This document shows positions 45,839 to 56,586 of a stretch of DNA of 64,000 bases, in pieces; positions within the stretch are counted from its first letter, which is position 1; every line of letters begins with the position of its first letter. The DNA comes from Adiantum capillus-veneris (taxonomy: Eukaryota; Streptophyta; Polypodiopsida; Polypodiales; Pteridaceae): the NCBI GenBank assembly GCA_014529385.2, contig CM043958.1, forward strand, positions 77,190,669-77,254,668, written 5' to 3'. The notes below the pieces were generated by a model that was given only the letters and a program-made list of their open reading frames with translations, had not been told where the DNA came from and searched no databases. Made by a program: the position numbers and the translations under genes.

Positions 45839-46505
45839 GGTGTGTGTGTGTGCGCGCGCGTGCTAATCGTTCCACCCGGTGGTGGTAGAAACTCCTAACT
45901 GCCATTTGGAAGAGCCATTTGCCTCTTAAGGAACGTCTATTTCTGTGGCGTTTCTTGATGGGTGTGTTTCCAGTTGGTTCTTTTTTGCAAAAACGTCGGA
46001 TCAGCCCCTCACATTGCATTCGTTGCTCTGCTTCCGAAGAATCTGTTCAGCACTTGCTATGGGATAGTCGCTGTACTCCAGTCTTTATTGCTTGGGTTTC
46101 TACACTCGTGCGTCTCCGTTTTCCCGCAGCGGCCTTTGGGAAGAAATTCTGCCTTTTTGGATTCGTGTCGCTGGCGTTAAAGCCTTTCGCTACTTTCTTC
46201 GTATGGGTCAGATATTGGGTCTTCTGGAGTATTTGGCGCCAACGCAACTCCCGCATGTTTGACCACATTGATCTGGACCCTTTCCCCTACTTTAAGATGT
46301 CTCTTCGACAATCCTTGTGCTTTGCCCTCCTTGCTGGGGATATATCCCCTGACCTTTATCAGCTTTCTTATGTTTGTTTCTAGAACCTTTTCATACTTGA
46401 ACACATTGGTGTTCACCCTGATGTATCGACTTCTTGTTCCTTTGAAGGTTTCCCACTTGTAAATTAATCAAATGCACTTACTAAAAAAGTGTGTGTGTGT
46501 GTGTG
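45839..46505 (+). mobile_element. L1-type LINE tail inserted in a (TG)n tract
   Basis: The plus-strand frame 45919-46383 encodes a plant L1 zf-RVT domain: PLKERLFLWRFLMGVFPV, CIRCSASEESVQHLLW and VWRY-like WVRYWVFWSIWRQRNSRMF. It ends after a short A tract (46479-46485). It is flanked on the left by (TG)n(CG)n (45839-45864, then tgctaat) and on the right by (GT)n then tgctatt (46487-46509). The TG run may therefore be its target-site duplication. The element is 5'-truncated to about 620 bp. Confidence 0.65.
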
Positions 46506-46587
46506 CTATTAAAAATTTTAGGGTTTTTGCCATTTGATGAGGGCTGTTTTAGGGTTTCGTCACCTGCTACGAATCTGTTTTAGGATT

Positions 46588-46999
46588 TTAGTCATTATTC
46601 AATATGGAGAAAGGGGACTGTCCTTTAGGTGAGGAGTAGACTGATGTACTTGGAGGGAAGTAGCATATAGCGATATATAGAAATCTACCTGTCTCGGCTC
46701 TCATTCTCACCCACATATACCTTGCTTGCTCATCTTTCCTGATAATCTGTAGTAGTGGTTTCAGCTCCTCTTTAAATAAGACTGCTACTCCTCCTAAACC
46801 TCGGCTACCCCGTAGAGATCTCTTGTCTGGTCGACCAGCTGTTTCCCATAAATAACCCTTCACATGTGGCATAAGCTGTCCCGGTATCTGGTGTGTCTCT
46901 AAGTAGAAACTATGTCTCTGTCCCTAAAGCTGTCTTCAAAGGCACCTACATCTAGCCTATATGATCCATTACAATTCCACGCTGCTATTCGGAGCGTCG
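46588..46999 (-). pseudogene. LINE A3 endonuclease N-terminal fragment
   Basis: Minus-strand homology begins with RIAAWNCNGSYRLDVGAF (about 46999), paralleling VWNCNGDLW of A1. It continues with SRGLGGVAVLFKEEL and QARYMWVRMRAETGRFLYIA, and stops after SPFSIL, where A1 continues SPYACL. The frame has a stop near 46873. Only the first ~110 residues of the nuclease remain. Confidence 0.75.
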
Positions 47000-47018
47000 C
47001 CCCATAGGTCTCGCACCG

Positions 47019-48027
47019 TCATGATGAGCGCTTTTCCAAAACCACTACTTTCCCTCCTCTATAAAAGGCGATATTCCCCTTTTCTCTTGCTTCCTTGATC
47101 TCTGGCATCAACTCTTGCATGTGTGCCACTTGTGCCAACGTAAGGTCATCTCCCAGGAAAATACCGGTTTTCTTAAGAGTTGGCCTCTTCTGTAGAAATT
47201 CTTTCCTTATTTCTATATTCGGGAAGCGGAGAATAAGTGCCCTATCCTTTACGTTTCCCTTCTCATCGATTCCTTTCTTGTCCACTCTCCATGCACTTGT
47301 GTGAGTAGGCTCTGTGATGCCCATGCGTTGTAGCAGTTCCTTCACTTCTTCATCTACATTCTGTTTGTCTTTGACTCCTGTGACCCGCACATGCAGACCC
47401 CGATTCTTCCTTTTCTGCTCTTCCTCAATGGTCATATTAATAATGGTGGAGGTAGGTGTGGTCTCGGGCATTTGGGCCTTCCCTTTCTTCGCATCCTCAA
47501 TCCATTTCTCTGCTTCATCAACCTTTTCTTGTGTCTTAAAAAGACGTTCCGCCCATGAAGATGCTGTTTTCGATTTCTGTTCCATCTCCTTCCCGTAGAG
47601 CTTTCATCTGATCCTTCATGTCCTCGAGCTCCTTCAGCACCGAAGGTTGGTCTTCTCCCTTCTCCTTAGTTGCAGATTTGCAAGTCGCAAGTTCTCCTTT
47701 TAGCTCCTCGATTATTGCATCTTTTTCTCCCATGTGCTTTTCCATATTTGTTCTCCATGCTTCAAAAATTGCTACTGCCTCATCGAGTTTCTTTTGCATA
47801 ACGCATTCTGTTACATTTACTTCGGCCTTGATTAGGTTTCGTAATTCCGTTTTCAAGATCTGATTTTCCTCATTCTGTATCCCCCGGATCTGTCTCCTTA
47901 GTTCTCTCATCATGTCTCCATACATGGAGTTCCTGTAGCTCTCAGCGCTCGCGTGCATTTCCTTCCTGATGTCATCCCTCATATAGTTTAGCTCTGATTT
48001 GAGCATCACCTGGACCTTCTCCATCAT
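47019..48027 (-). pseudogene. LINE A3 ORF1 (coiled coil plus RRM-like domain)
   Basis: Two overlapping minus-strand frames make one protein with a frameshift near 47560. The N-terminal ~160 residues (from 48027, MMEKVQVML) are highly charged with heptad-like spacing, a likely coiled coil for oligomerisation. The C-terminal part (47019-47585) has NRGLHVRVTGV, RALILRFPNIEIRKEFL and FLGDDLTLAQVAHMQEL. This resembles the RNA-binding (RRM-like) ORF1 proteins of L1-like LINEs and not the DUF4283-zinc-knuckle ORF1 of LINE B here. It would bind the LINE RNA. The start choice is uncertain. Confidence 0.7.
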
Positions 48028-48301
48028 TAGCTCATCGTGTATCCTGGAGGTTTTCCCAACTCATAAGGATCCTGGTGATAGTACAGTGTCTCTGTTTCTC
48101 CGTTTAAATGTAGCTGTTGTTTTTTTGGGGGTGGTGTAGCTGTCTACACCCGGCCCTTCCCCTTCGGTAGGCGAATCCATCGAACCCGAGACACAAATGT
48201 GGGGTAGGGTACTAGGGTACTAGGGTGAGGGACTGAGAATAGGGCAAAACTTAAAAGTTTAACTTAAAACCTAAAAGTCTTTAAACTTTAACGTGGAGGT
48301 A

Positions 48302-48374
48302 CTACGCGTAGATAAATGCAGGGACGCGCATAGGACAGGACCTTCTACGCGTAGAAAGTCTTTCTACGCGTAGA
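48302..48374. repeat. Cluster of CTACGCGTAG palindromes
   Basis: Perfect palindromes at 48302-48311, 48344-48355 (12 bp) and 48363-48374 (12 bp). Related 'cgcgtag' words follow near 48657, 48673, 48697 and 48710. They lie just upstream of LINE A3 on its minus strand. Confidence 0.85.
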
Positions 48375-48712
48375 GGAGCTTGCAACCAACCCTAGCCTAC
48401 ACACAGGCTCGCATCCCTCTGCTGCCTTTGCTTCGTCCCCTAGTGCACGCCCACGTCCACGTCCTCCCTTGCTGCCGCCAACAGCTGTTTGTCGCGTCTG
48501 AGTTTCCCGGCTCTAGCGCGTGCCATTACAATAGCCGGCCACCCATTCTGCCCCTCTGTTGGCCTCGCTTCTTCTCTTAGTGCGGGAGCAGCTGCAGGAG
48601 AATGCGTAGGGGCTGGGCATGCTGTCACAGCAAGCGGGGGGAGAGGGTGTGCAGCTCGCGTAGAAGACCAGCGCGTAGGAGATCAAAGACCAGCTCGCGT
48701 AGGATGTCTCGC

Positions 48713-48714
<2 letters not shown>

Positions 48715-48784
<70 letters not shown>
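48715..48784 (+). repeat. (AG)n microsatellite, left flank of LINE A4
   Basis: About 35 AG units, running directly into the 3' end of LINE A4 (aaatgaaatgaaatg). Confidence 0.95.
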
Positions 48785-48788
<4 letters not shown>

Positions 48789-49475
48789 GAAATGAAATGT
48801 TATATTAACGTCTTCAAAAGGCCAGAATGACCTATGAGACCAAACTGATACAAAAGTGGTGAATCTGTTACAATGTCTGGGTACCTTAGTACTAAAGTAC
48901 TAAGTGTGAAAGTAAATGTGAAAAACTAAATACAAAGTATTAAATAAACTTCTTAGGAGCATTCTGGGTGTCTAGCTAGAATGCTTCTAATCCTTTGTTG
49001 TAGTCTCCTCCGGTGAAGTGTGCTTCTGCATCTTGTTCATGGTCGTCTCGATTTCCTAAGCTCAATCGCTCTGTCAATTAGGGTGCCTTTGGTATGAATG
49101 TGGGTACTCCTTTGTGTTGGCTGCTGGCCTCTTGCTTCCCCTTCCACTCCTGCTTCTCTCGATCCGAAGAAATCTGTGATCTACCTCTGAGGCTGTAGTG
49201 CTCTTTGTCTTCTCATTAGATTATCCTTGTGCCGATGTAGTTCCAGTAGGTACAAGCCTAAGCATCTTTGATCTTGGTAATGCATGATTCTATCTAGAGG
49301 TCCAAAGCCTTCTTTAAAGAGGCAATGAAAACGCCCATGTATCTCATAGTATACTGTGCAGTGGCATATATAGTGTAATTCTGTCTCCGGCTCCATTCCG
49401 CATAACTTGCAAATTCTGCTCTCAAGTGGGATTCCCCTAAATCTGCCAAATTCAATTTCCAATTGGTGTGAGGAT

Positions 49476-49480
<5 letters not shown>
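48785..49480 (-). mobile_element. LINE family A, copy A4, embedded in (GA)n
   Basis: A 5'-truncated copy of about 700 bp on the minus strand, containing the CCHC tail and the 3' untranslated region. On the plus strand its 3' end reads aaatgaaatgaaatgttata directly after (AG)n (48715-48784). Its truncated 5' end (ggatgtacg) is followed directly by (AG)n (49481-49511). GA repeats on both sides mean it was inserted inside a GA/CT microsatellite. Confidence 0.88.
49181..49462 (-). pseudogene. LINE A4 zinc-finger tail
   Basis: The 93-codon frame MEIEFGRFRGIPLESR is followed by CKLCGMEPETELHYICHC, the CX2C...HX3C motif of family A, then LFKEGFGPLDRIMHYQDQRC. It is truncated just upstream of the zinc finger by the 5' junction with the microsatellite. 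Confidence 0.8.

Positions 49481-49511
<31 letters not shown>
49481..49511 (+). repeat. (AG)n microsatellite, right flank of LINE A4
   Basis: About 15 AG units immediately after the truncated LINE end. Confidence 0.95.
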
Positions 49512-49515
<4 letters not shown>

Positions 49516-50514
49516 ATATGACTTGCAGCCATGTTCAGAAATACATCACAAATAAAGATGAAGTAGGGGGGAGCACATCAAGAAACATTGAAAATGAAGA
49601 GGTAATCCAATCACTAATTTCTTTATACAGTTTACAAACTTTCTTTTGATAGAAGTTTAGGTTTTGATCAGGAAAACAAATTGTGCACAACATTCAATTG
49701 CTACAACAATTCTGTTCTTCTTTTTGTACTATTTTAAGTGCTCGGATTTTAGGCTTGGCTATGCCACATTTAAAGTTTTCCAAATGTTCTTATGGTCTAA
49801 ATTCGTCTAGATGTTTCAAGAAGTTGCTAGAGGACTCTACGAATCATCCCCAAGAGGACAGACTTGTTCAGAATGCGACAGGTAATTGTCAAACATGTAG
49901 TTTGTTTTGTTTTGTACGATCACAATATTTGATATCAGCTAATGACTAAGTTTTTCTCTTAATGCTATGATGATGTTTCATGATACAGAGCATACCAGAT
50001 GGTTAGTATGTGCTGACGATTATGACCTGTGGTTTCACTTTCTGATGTGAGCTATGTTTTTCTGACAGCTGAATTTGCTTGTGCAGGAAATTTGTCATGG
50101 TTCTTTTTTTCAAGATATGATGAAGGAGATAAGAAACACACAATGTCTTCTCAGGTATTCTTTTTGGTTGAAGAGAAAGTGCCTATAAAACTCATGAAAG
50201 AAACAACAAAGACACACTAGGGCTCTAACACGTAATGAATTAAGAATGAAACCAGGAACATTAGATGTCTTGGAATTGTGCTATATCATTTCGGAAGACC
50301 ATTCTTCATCCCAGAGGAACTAGAGCGTACGATCCAAGTCTCTATATGAGCACTCTTCATCCCTTTCGTTTTGATGTGCATGTGTGCCTTCCCACATGCA
50401 TGTTAATGTGTGAATGAGCATGAGCACATGAGTGTATGGGAGAAGACTGCCGGCCACATGGTGAAACCAGCCATCATGTCATGACTAGGCACCAGGGGTA
50501 ACAATCCTCAATGC
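49512..50514. other. Spacer with two exon-like segments
   Basis: No known protein is recognised. Two segments have exon-like boundaries. One is 49734-49879 (after ttttaag, before cag|gtaattg; reads ARILGLAMPHLKFSKCSYGL..). The other is 50090-50154 (after tgcttgtgcag, before cag|gtattc; reads EICHGSFFQDMMKEIRNTQC). They are on the same strand as the MADS exons and could be later exons, but their phases do not join simply and no K-domain similarity is evident. Confidence 0.25.
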
Positions 50515-50930
50515 ATGAAAGGCATAGTTACCCGAAACGGGAATGGGGAACGGGAACGGGAGGGTCCGGAACGGGACGGGAACGGGAAGGAGGAGGGGGA
50601 CCCGGAATAGGAACGGGGCCAGAACGGTCGACTAAAGTAAGGCTTGAATTACCTCCATTCAGCTTAGTCCCAAATCAACTCCTAAACAACCCCAAAACTG
50701 CCCCAAAACTTGCCCTCAAACTGCCCCAAATATGTCCCCCAAACAGCCCCAAATCTGCCACCAGATGCCTACTTATGCTTGTTCTGCCCCATTCCTCCCG
50801 TTCCGGAACACCATTCTAGCTACACCCTGTACCGGAACGGTGTTCCGTTCCCGACTCCGTTTCGGGAACGGGCGTCGTTCGGAACACGTTTTGGAACATT
50901 TGGGCTGTATTCCGCCCATTCCCTATTCTT
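50515..50930. repeat. GGAACG-rich fold-back segment
   Basis: The left part (50529-50630) repeats GGGAACG/GGAACGG words many times. The right part (50790-50930) carries the complementary CGTTCC words plus small hairpins, e.g. cggaac-ggt-gttccg at 50833-50847. A 10-bp word cccgaaacgg (50531-50540) is matched by its complement ccgtttcggg (50857-50866). The middle is C/A-rich (cccaaa repeats). It may be a MITE or another fold-back element; no target-site duplication was confirmed. Confidence 0.5.
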
Positions 50931-51075
50931 CCAAATGATTTTGACTTTCCTTTCAGTATGAATACACTTTTTCAAAATGACAGTACAGTGACTGGTATCA
51001 AACTAGAGTTGAGGATTCATAGATGATAGGACATTGAGAAGATTTGTAGGAGGAAGCAAGTAGACTTGTTGACGT

Positions 51076-51135
51076 GAGTATAAGTATGTGTACACTATAC
51101 AAGAGGGGGGCCACAGGGGGCCTTTACCCCCAACA
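51076..51135 (-). repeat. Copia-2 3' LTR remnant (60 bp)
   Basis: Starts (minus strand) TGTTGGGGGTAAAGG just after the purine tract, matches the first 60 bases of the 5' LTR, then diverges at 51075. The remaining ~220 bp of the LTR are missing. Confidence 0.85.
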
Positions 51136-51166
51136 ACCTCCCACTTAAAGGCCCAATGTGGTACCT

Positions 51167-51832
51167 TTAAGCAACTCTCACTAAGCGTATGCAATGCTCA
51201 TGTTGAGACTTTGCAAGACTCTTAGTGAGGACATCTGCAGGGTTGTCTTGTGTTTTGATCTTTGTCAGTGAGACAAGACCATCATCCAAGACTTGTCGTA
51301 TAAAGTGGTACCGCGCATCTATGTGTTTAGTACGAGCATGAAACATGGCATTCTTAGCCAGGCATACAGCACTCTGACTATCACAACCAAGCACTGGAGC
51401 ATGTGCAGGAAGACCAAAATCCCTGACCAACCTGCCAAGCCATATGGCTTCCTTAGAAGCCTCTGTGGCTGAAATATATTCAGCCTCTGTAGTGATCAGT
51501 GCCACAATCTTTTGCAACCTTGAACACCAAGAAATAGCACCTCCAGCAAGTGTGAAGACATACCCACTGGTAGATTTCCTAGTGTCAAGATCACCTGCCA
51601 TGTCCGAATCACAATAACCCCACAGCGCAAGTGTACTCCCACCATAGCATATACATATGTCCTGTGTACCTTTCAAATATCTAAAGATGCATTTCACTGC
51701 CTCCCAATGTGGTTTGCCAGGGTTGGACATAAACCGGCTAACAACTCCCACTGCATGAGCAATATCTGGACGTGTAGCAACCATGGCATACATCAAAGAA
51801 CCACAGGCGGATGCATAAGGAATCCCTTTCAT
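51167..51832 (-). pseudogene. Copia-2 reverse transcriptase C-terminus and RNase H
   Basis: Same frame as the reverse transcriptase upstream, separated by TGA at 51893. Contains YASACGSLMYAMVATRPDIA, the SKPGYV-like KSTSGYVFTLAGGAISW, TTEAEYISATEASKEAIWL, CDSQSAVCLAKNAMFHART and KHIDARYHFIR, the usual Copia RNase H ending. DNPADVLTKSL closes the polyprotein at 51167. RNase H removes the RNA strand during cDNA synthesis. Confidence 0.9.
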
Positions 51833-51892
51833 GAATTGTTTGGCAACATGATCTTTTGGGCAATCAAGCTTGCTAAGCTTTGTGTGTGGCGG

Positions 51893-53078
51893 TCAAGGCA
51901 CACCAAGAGGCTTAGCATCAGCCATCTGAAAACGTTCAAGTACCTTTTTGATGTACTTGTCCTGTGAGAGAAACAACAATCGTTCCTTTCTATCTCGCTT
52001 AATACGCATGCCCAAAATATTTTCAGTTGCACCCAAATCCTTCATAGAAAAGGCTGAATTCAGCTCTTTCTTCAATGCATCTAATGTCTCTTTATGCTTT
52101 CCTGCAAGTAGCATATCATCCACATAAAGGACCAACACAATAAGGCTTCCATCCTCAGCCTTTTTAGTATAAAGACAGTGATCTGTATGACTGCGTTTAA
52201 ATCCATGGTTGAGCATAAAAGTATCGAACTTCTTGTACCATTGTCTAGGGGATTGTTTCAACCCATACAAGCTACGTTTCAATTTGCATACCAAATGCTC
52301 TTTCCCTGGAATGACAAAGCCCTTAGGCTGCTGCATATACAGCTCCTCATCCAAGTCACCATGTAAGAAAGCAGTGATCACATCCATTTGATCCAGCTCC
52401 AAATCCAAGATAGCACATAAAGAAAACCGCACACGGAGAGTAGACATCTTCACCACAGGTGAAAAAATCTCATGGAAATCAATGCCTTCCTTCTGTGCAT
52501 AACCCTTAGCAACTAGACGTGCTTTGTACTTGGGTTTGTCATCAACACATTTGACCTTATAAACCCACTTGTTAGGAATAGCTTTCCTTCCTTTGGGCAA
52601 AGACACAAGCTCCCATGTATTATTTGCATACAGTGATTGTATCTCAGATTTCATAGCAAGCTCCCACTTTTTCTTGTCCTCACATAGCTGTGCCTCTTTG
52701 TATGTAAGAGGCTCACCCTCATCCGTCAACAAGACACAATCCAAAGAGGGTTGAAACCTCTCTGGTTGTCTTCTTACACGTGTAGATCGCCTCACCCAAT
52801 GATCTACATTAACCGGTAAGGGTTCTACATCATGCGGAACATTAACCCCATCAATTAGAAGCTGATTTTCAGCATTTATACCCTGCTGTAATTGATTTTC
52901 AGCATGCTGATTTTGACCCTCAGGCTGAATTTCAGCATCCCCTTGCTGTCCATTATCATCTGGCTCAGTGATAACACGCTGACCCTTATGACCAGCATCA
53001 AAAGGAGCTGAATTTTCAGTAGAAAATGGTTGTGGAAGTGACTGATCATGTTGAAATTTCACCTTTTTCTTATCAAAG
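51893..53078 (-). pseudogene. Copia-2 reverse transcriptase
   Basis: An intact frame of about 390 codons. It opens with a linker rich in Gln/Asn, then RRSTRVRRQPERF, KKKWELAMKSEIQSLYANNT, LVAKGYAQKEGIDFHE, MDVITAFLHGDLDEELYM, YGLKQSPRQWYKKFD and the active site LYVDDMLL, catalytic Asp pair intact. The 5' boundary is set by the LINE insertion: the codons just upstream lie beyond 59939. The frame ends at TGA 51893, after which homology continues. Confidence 0.92.
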
Positions 53079-53098
53079 TCACTGGATGTGACATTTTT
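53079..53098. repeat. Target-site duplication of LINE B (left copy)
   Basis: The 20 bases TCACTGGATGTGACATTTTT recur exactly at 59940-59959. The run of T that follows (to 53105) is the LINE poly-A tail read on the plus strand. Confidence 0.93.
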
Positions 53099-53239
53099 TT
53101 TTTTTCGAGAAAAAGATCCTTCTATTAGTTAATGAAAACTGGCCATAGGGCTACATCCACCTCTGTAAGAGAGGGCTACAACAAGCATGATGGGGAGACT
53201 CTCCCAATGAAAAAACAGCATATATACAATGAGGCTAAA

Positions 53240-54591
53240 TCAAGAGATGGAAGGAGGGAAGAGCCACATAGGTGGACAGTAGTGCCATCTGAGCACCCCT
53301 TGGACTATGGTGTAGAAAGGCCCAGGGCGCCAGAGTCGAAGGAAAGCCTTGCGGCGCTCTCGCATGCGGTCGGAGCTACCTTGTAGTCCCTCAAGCTGTC
53401 CTCTGAGGGTATGGATCAGCTCTAGCCAAAAGTCACGAACAGTCTCTGCTGGTGGCACCGGGCGAGCCTCAAAGATGCGGAAACAGCGGGCCCGCCAGAT
53501 GAAGCAAAGTGTCAGGCCACTGAACCAAAGTGTCAGGCCACTGATGAGCTCCCAACACTCCTCTCTCTCACTGCACCACTCCTGTGGAGTAAGCTCTGTA
53601 GAAACAGGCTGAAGTGTAGGTCGGCCCCCCTGCATCACTATCATCCTGCTGGTGGAAGATAGCTCAAACTGAAGTGCCGGGCCCGTGAGTGTGGACCAGG
53701 CTGCTGCCCCCCAAGTGTACTGGCGAGCCGTGGAAAGAAAGGCATCAGCCGAAGAACTCGTAGCCACACCTACTGGGCCGAGGGACATTCCCAAAGACAA
53801 TGACGCTGACTCTTCACCAACTGGTCACAGGCTGCACATGCGGCCGAGAGACCACTATGCACAAGCCAGCTCCCTACTGCTGTGGCTCTGTGTGCAGCCA
53901 ACCACTGAAACAAAGTGACGCGCCTCGGCTGTCTGGAGTCCCACAACCTCTGCCAAAAGGCTCCCAAGAACTCGACTGTGAGGCCCTCCTCCTGCCAATG
54001 ACGTGTTGCAGTGGGGCGGGCCTCTCTCTGTGCTACAAGTATATGACGTCCAAGCCGAACAGTGTACTGAAAGAAGGGGACTCCTCGGCGGTTTGCAGAA
54101 GAGAAGGGGTCCCTCCATAGCCACTCACCAGGATCCCACTGTACTCGTGCCAGTGGACAACACTCCCAAGCCCATAGCCTCCAGTGTCCAGTCTCAAGAG
54201 CTGTTGGGTCAGGGTCTATGATGCAAGTCCTCCCACAGATGCCCAAAACTCGGATCCTCCGGAAACAGCACTCTGCTACCTACGGGGCCTCTACTGCAAC
54301 TCGCTGTAATCGTCCCCCACCCTGAAGCTCAAAGAACAGGGCTTGGACAGTCTCTGAGTAGGCCCTGACTGAAATGAGAACCTCCAGTCGTGTGAAGGCT
54401 CCCATCCACCGGGGTGCTACTGGCTCGAGAGGCGTGAGCCACTCAGCTGGAAATGACTCTGAGATGTCCTGACACATACTCTGCACCCCTCTCATGCCCT
54501 GTAGCTGGAAACCCTGCACCTCCTCTGACAAACCTGTGAACTCTAGCCAGTCACCAGAGAACGCGCTGGACCTGCTGCCATGGGACTCCAA
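53240..54591 (-). pseudogene. LINE B zf-RVT region and C-terminus
   Basis: The frame 53770-54246 carries the plant L1 zinc-binding region: LWDSRQPRRVTLFQWLAAHRA, then CAACDQLVKSQRHCLWECPSAQ (CX2C...HCX3C). The C-terminal part 53240-53800 reads FIWRARCFRIFEARPVPPAE, another typical zf-RVT tail feature. In that part a 21-bp tandem duplication (53516-53552) repeats 'SGLTLWF' in frame. Upstream, 54280-54591 covers the thumb linker. Frameshifts separate the pieces. Confidence 0.82.
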
Positions 54592-56434
54592 GAAATATTA
54601 GGCCGACTCCCAACCAAGTGGCCTCTCTGAGTGCTAACCATGGGGTTCCAGACGAGGGGCTGCCGTAGGCGCTCCTCCGTGCACGTCGGCTGTCTCTGCT
54701 CTAGGCCACGCCGTAAGAGCTCCCAAGATCGAAGCAAACTCACAGCAAAGCGGTCCTCCAGTCTCCTGCTCAAACCAACTTGGCGCAAATCTGTAAAGAT
54801 CCATCTGGTTGAAGGTTGCCAAGGGCCTCCTGACTGAGGCACCCTGGCACGAAGCCTCTGTAGCAAGAACTCCTTCCAGGGCTCCTCGCCTGGAAGAAGT
54901 CCTCTGACGACGAACTTCCCAAGAAGGGCTCTGCTCTACTGTGTTGGATCAATGATCCCAAGCCCTCCCTGAGAACAAGGAAGTGTGATGACCGACCAAG
55001 CCACCTTGGCTCGGGCAATTTGAGTGTCACGACCTGACCAAAGGAAGTTCCTGATCAGCCTCTCTACCTGGCTGATACAAGAACTCGAGAAGATCCAGCA
55101 AGAAGTGATGTACCACATAGTCGCCAACAACACCTGGTTGGCAACTACTACTCTACCAGCCAGCGAAAGTCGTGCTGAGCTCCAATGTAACAGCTTTCTC
55201 CTGATGGAAAGCAGAAGAGGAGCAATCTGCTGCTCGGGGGACAAGTCCAAACCAACCTGACAACCCAAGTACCGAATTGCAGTCCCTGGGGGAATCCACC
55301 TGAAACCCTCTCCTTGCATGCAATCTGGCACAGGAGCACTGCCAACCGAGAAAGCCACTGTCTTTCTCCGGTTGATCAGTGCGCCCGATGCACAACAGAA
55401 GGTCTCCAAAGCCTGCTCACATCTGTGTAGATTGGCCTCCTGGCCCTCTAAGTACAAGGCTGAGTCGTCCGCAAACTCAGCGTCCAGAAGCTCATCTCCC
55501 CGAATAGGGAGTGCTAAGCCCCTCAGACCAACCTGCTGTGACACCAAAAATCTGCTCATCGCCTCCGCATAGAACAAAAAGAGAAAGGGGGCAAGAGGAC
55601 AACCTTGTCTGACCGATCGTGTGAGCATGAAGCGCTCACCTCTATCTCCTGCCAAAAGCTCTTGACTGTGAGCCTGTCTGTACAAAGCTGACACCCCTCT
55701 GATCCAAGCATCTGAGAAGCCCATCCTGCGCAGAGTGCCCTCTAGAAAGTCCCAGTCAACTCTGTCGTATGCCTTCTCAAAATCGAGAAGAAGAATCACA
55801 AGGTCCTCCCCACGGAGCCGTGCCAGGGTAGAAGCCTCCAAGAAAGTGAAGATGTTGTCAAGGATACTGTGTTCCTTGTCTGAGTCCCATGTATAAGGCT
55901 CTCCAAAAGTGGCTGAATCCTCAAACTCATAGCCTTGGCAAGAATTTTGTAGGCTAAGTTGAGGATGGTGATGAGGTGCCACTGTCGAATCTCATCCAAG
56001 GAGCCACCCTCCTTTGGAATGAGGTAAATCAAGCCCTCGCTCATGCTATCCGGCATCACTCCTATGTGCAGAATGTACTGAAAGGCACTACAAAGATCTG
56101 GGCCAAGCAGGTCTCAGTACTCCAAGAAGAAGCTAGGAGTCAGCCTATCCTCACCTGGACAGCTACCACGAGGGAGGGCCCTAAGAGCCGTGTGCAGCTC
56201 CTCCAGCTGAAGAGGCAATTCTAGCCTCTGGCGCATCTCCTCAGTCACAAGACAAGCCATCTGTGCCCAAACCTGCTCCCTGCATGCATCCTGCCGCTCT
56301 GACTGGGGCTCAGCCGACAGTAACTCATGGTAAAAGTCAGTAGCAACTGCACGCATATCCTCGGGCTCACAAACAACTGACCCATCGGGTCTCCTCAACT
56401 GATTGACCTTGGCATGCGAGTGCCGAGGTCCCAC
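54543..56434 (-). pseudogene. LINE B reverse transcriptase
   Basis: Frames 56114-56434, 55796-56059, 54936-55982 and 54543-54866 together cover the domain. Landmarks: GSCPGEDRLTPSFF, IYLIPKEGGSLDEIRQW, NLAYKILAKAMSLRI, LLLDFEKAYDRVDWDFLEG, SVRQGCPLAPFLFLFYAEAM, the active site FADD (55464-55475) and SLAGRVVVANQVLLA. The FADD box instead of YADD is common in plant L1. Breaks are a TAG near 56117, a frameshift near 55870 and a TAG at 54936. Confidence 0.9.
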
Positions 56435-56586
56435 TGTCTCAAAAAAGCACCTGTTACTCTGTCACCCACCTGAGTCCACTGAGATGCCTGCCTGTGAAAG
56501 GAAAACTCATGACGCCTCTCCTCTCTGCAAGCAAGCTCCTGTCGAGCCTGCTGTAAATGCTCCTCCAACCATGGACTTTCTGGATG

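Noticed and set aside
46490-46590. Telomere-like TTTAGGG words (tttagggttt twice)
   Set aside because: Only two spaced copies with different flanks; too few and too irregular for an interstitial telomere array.
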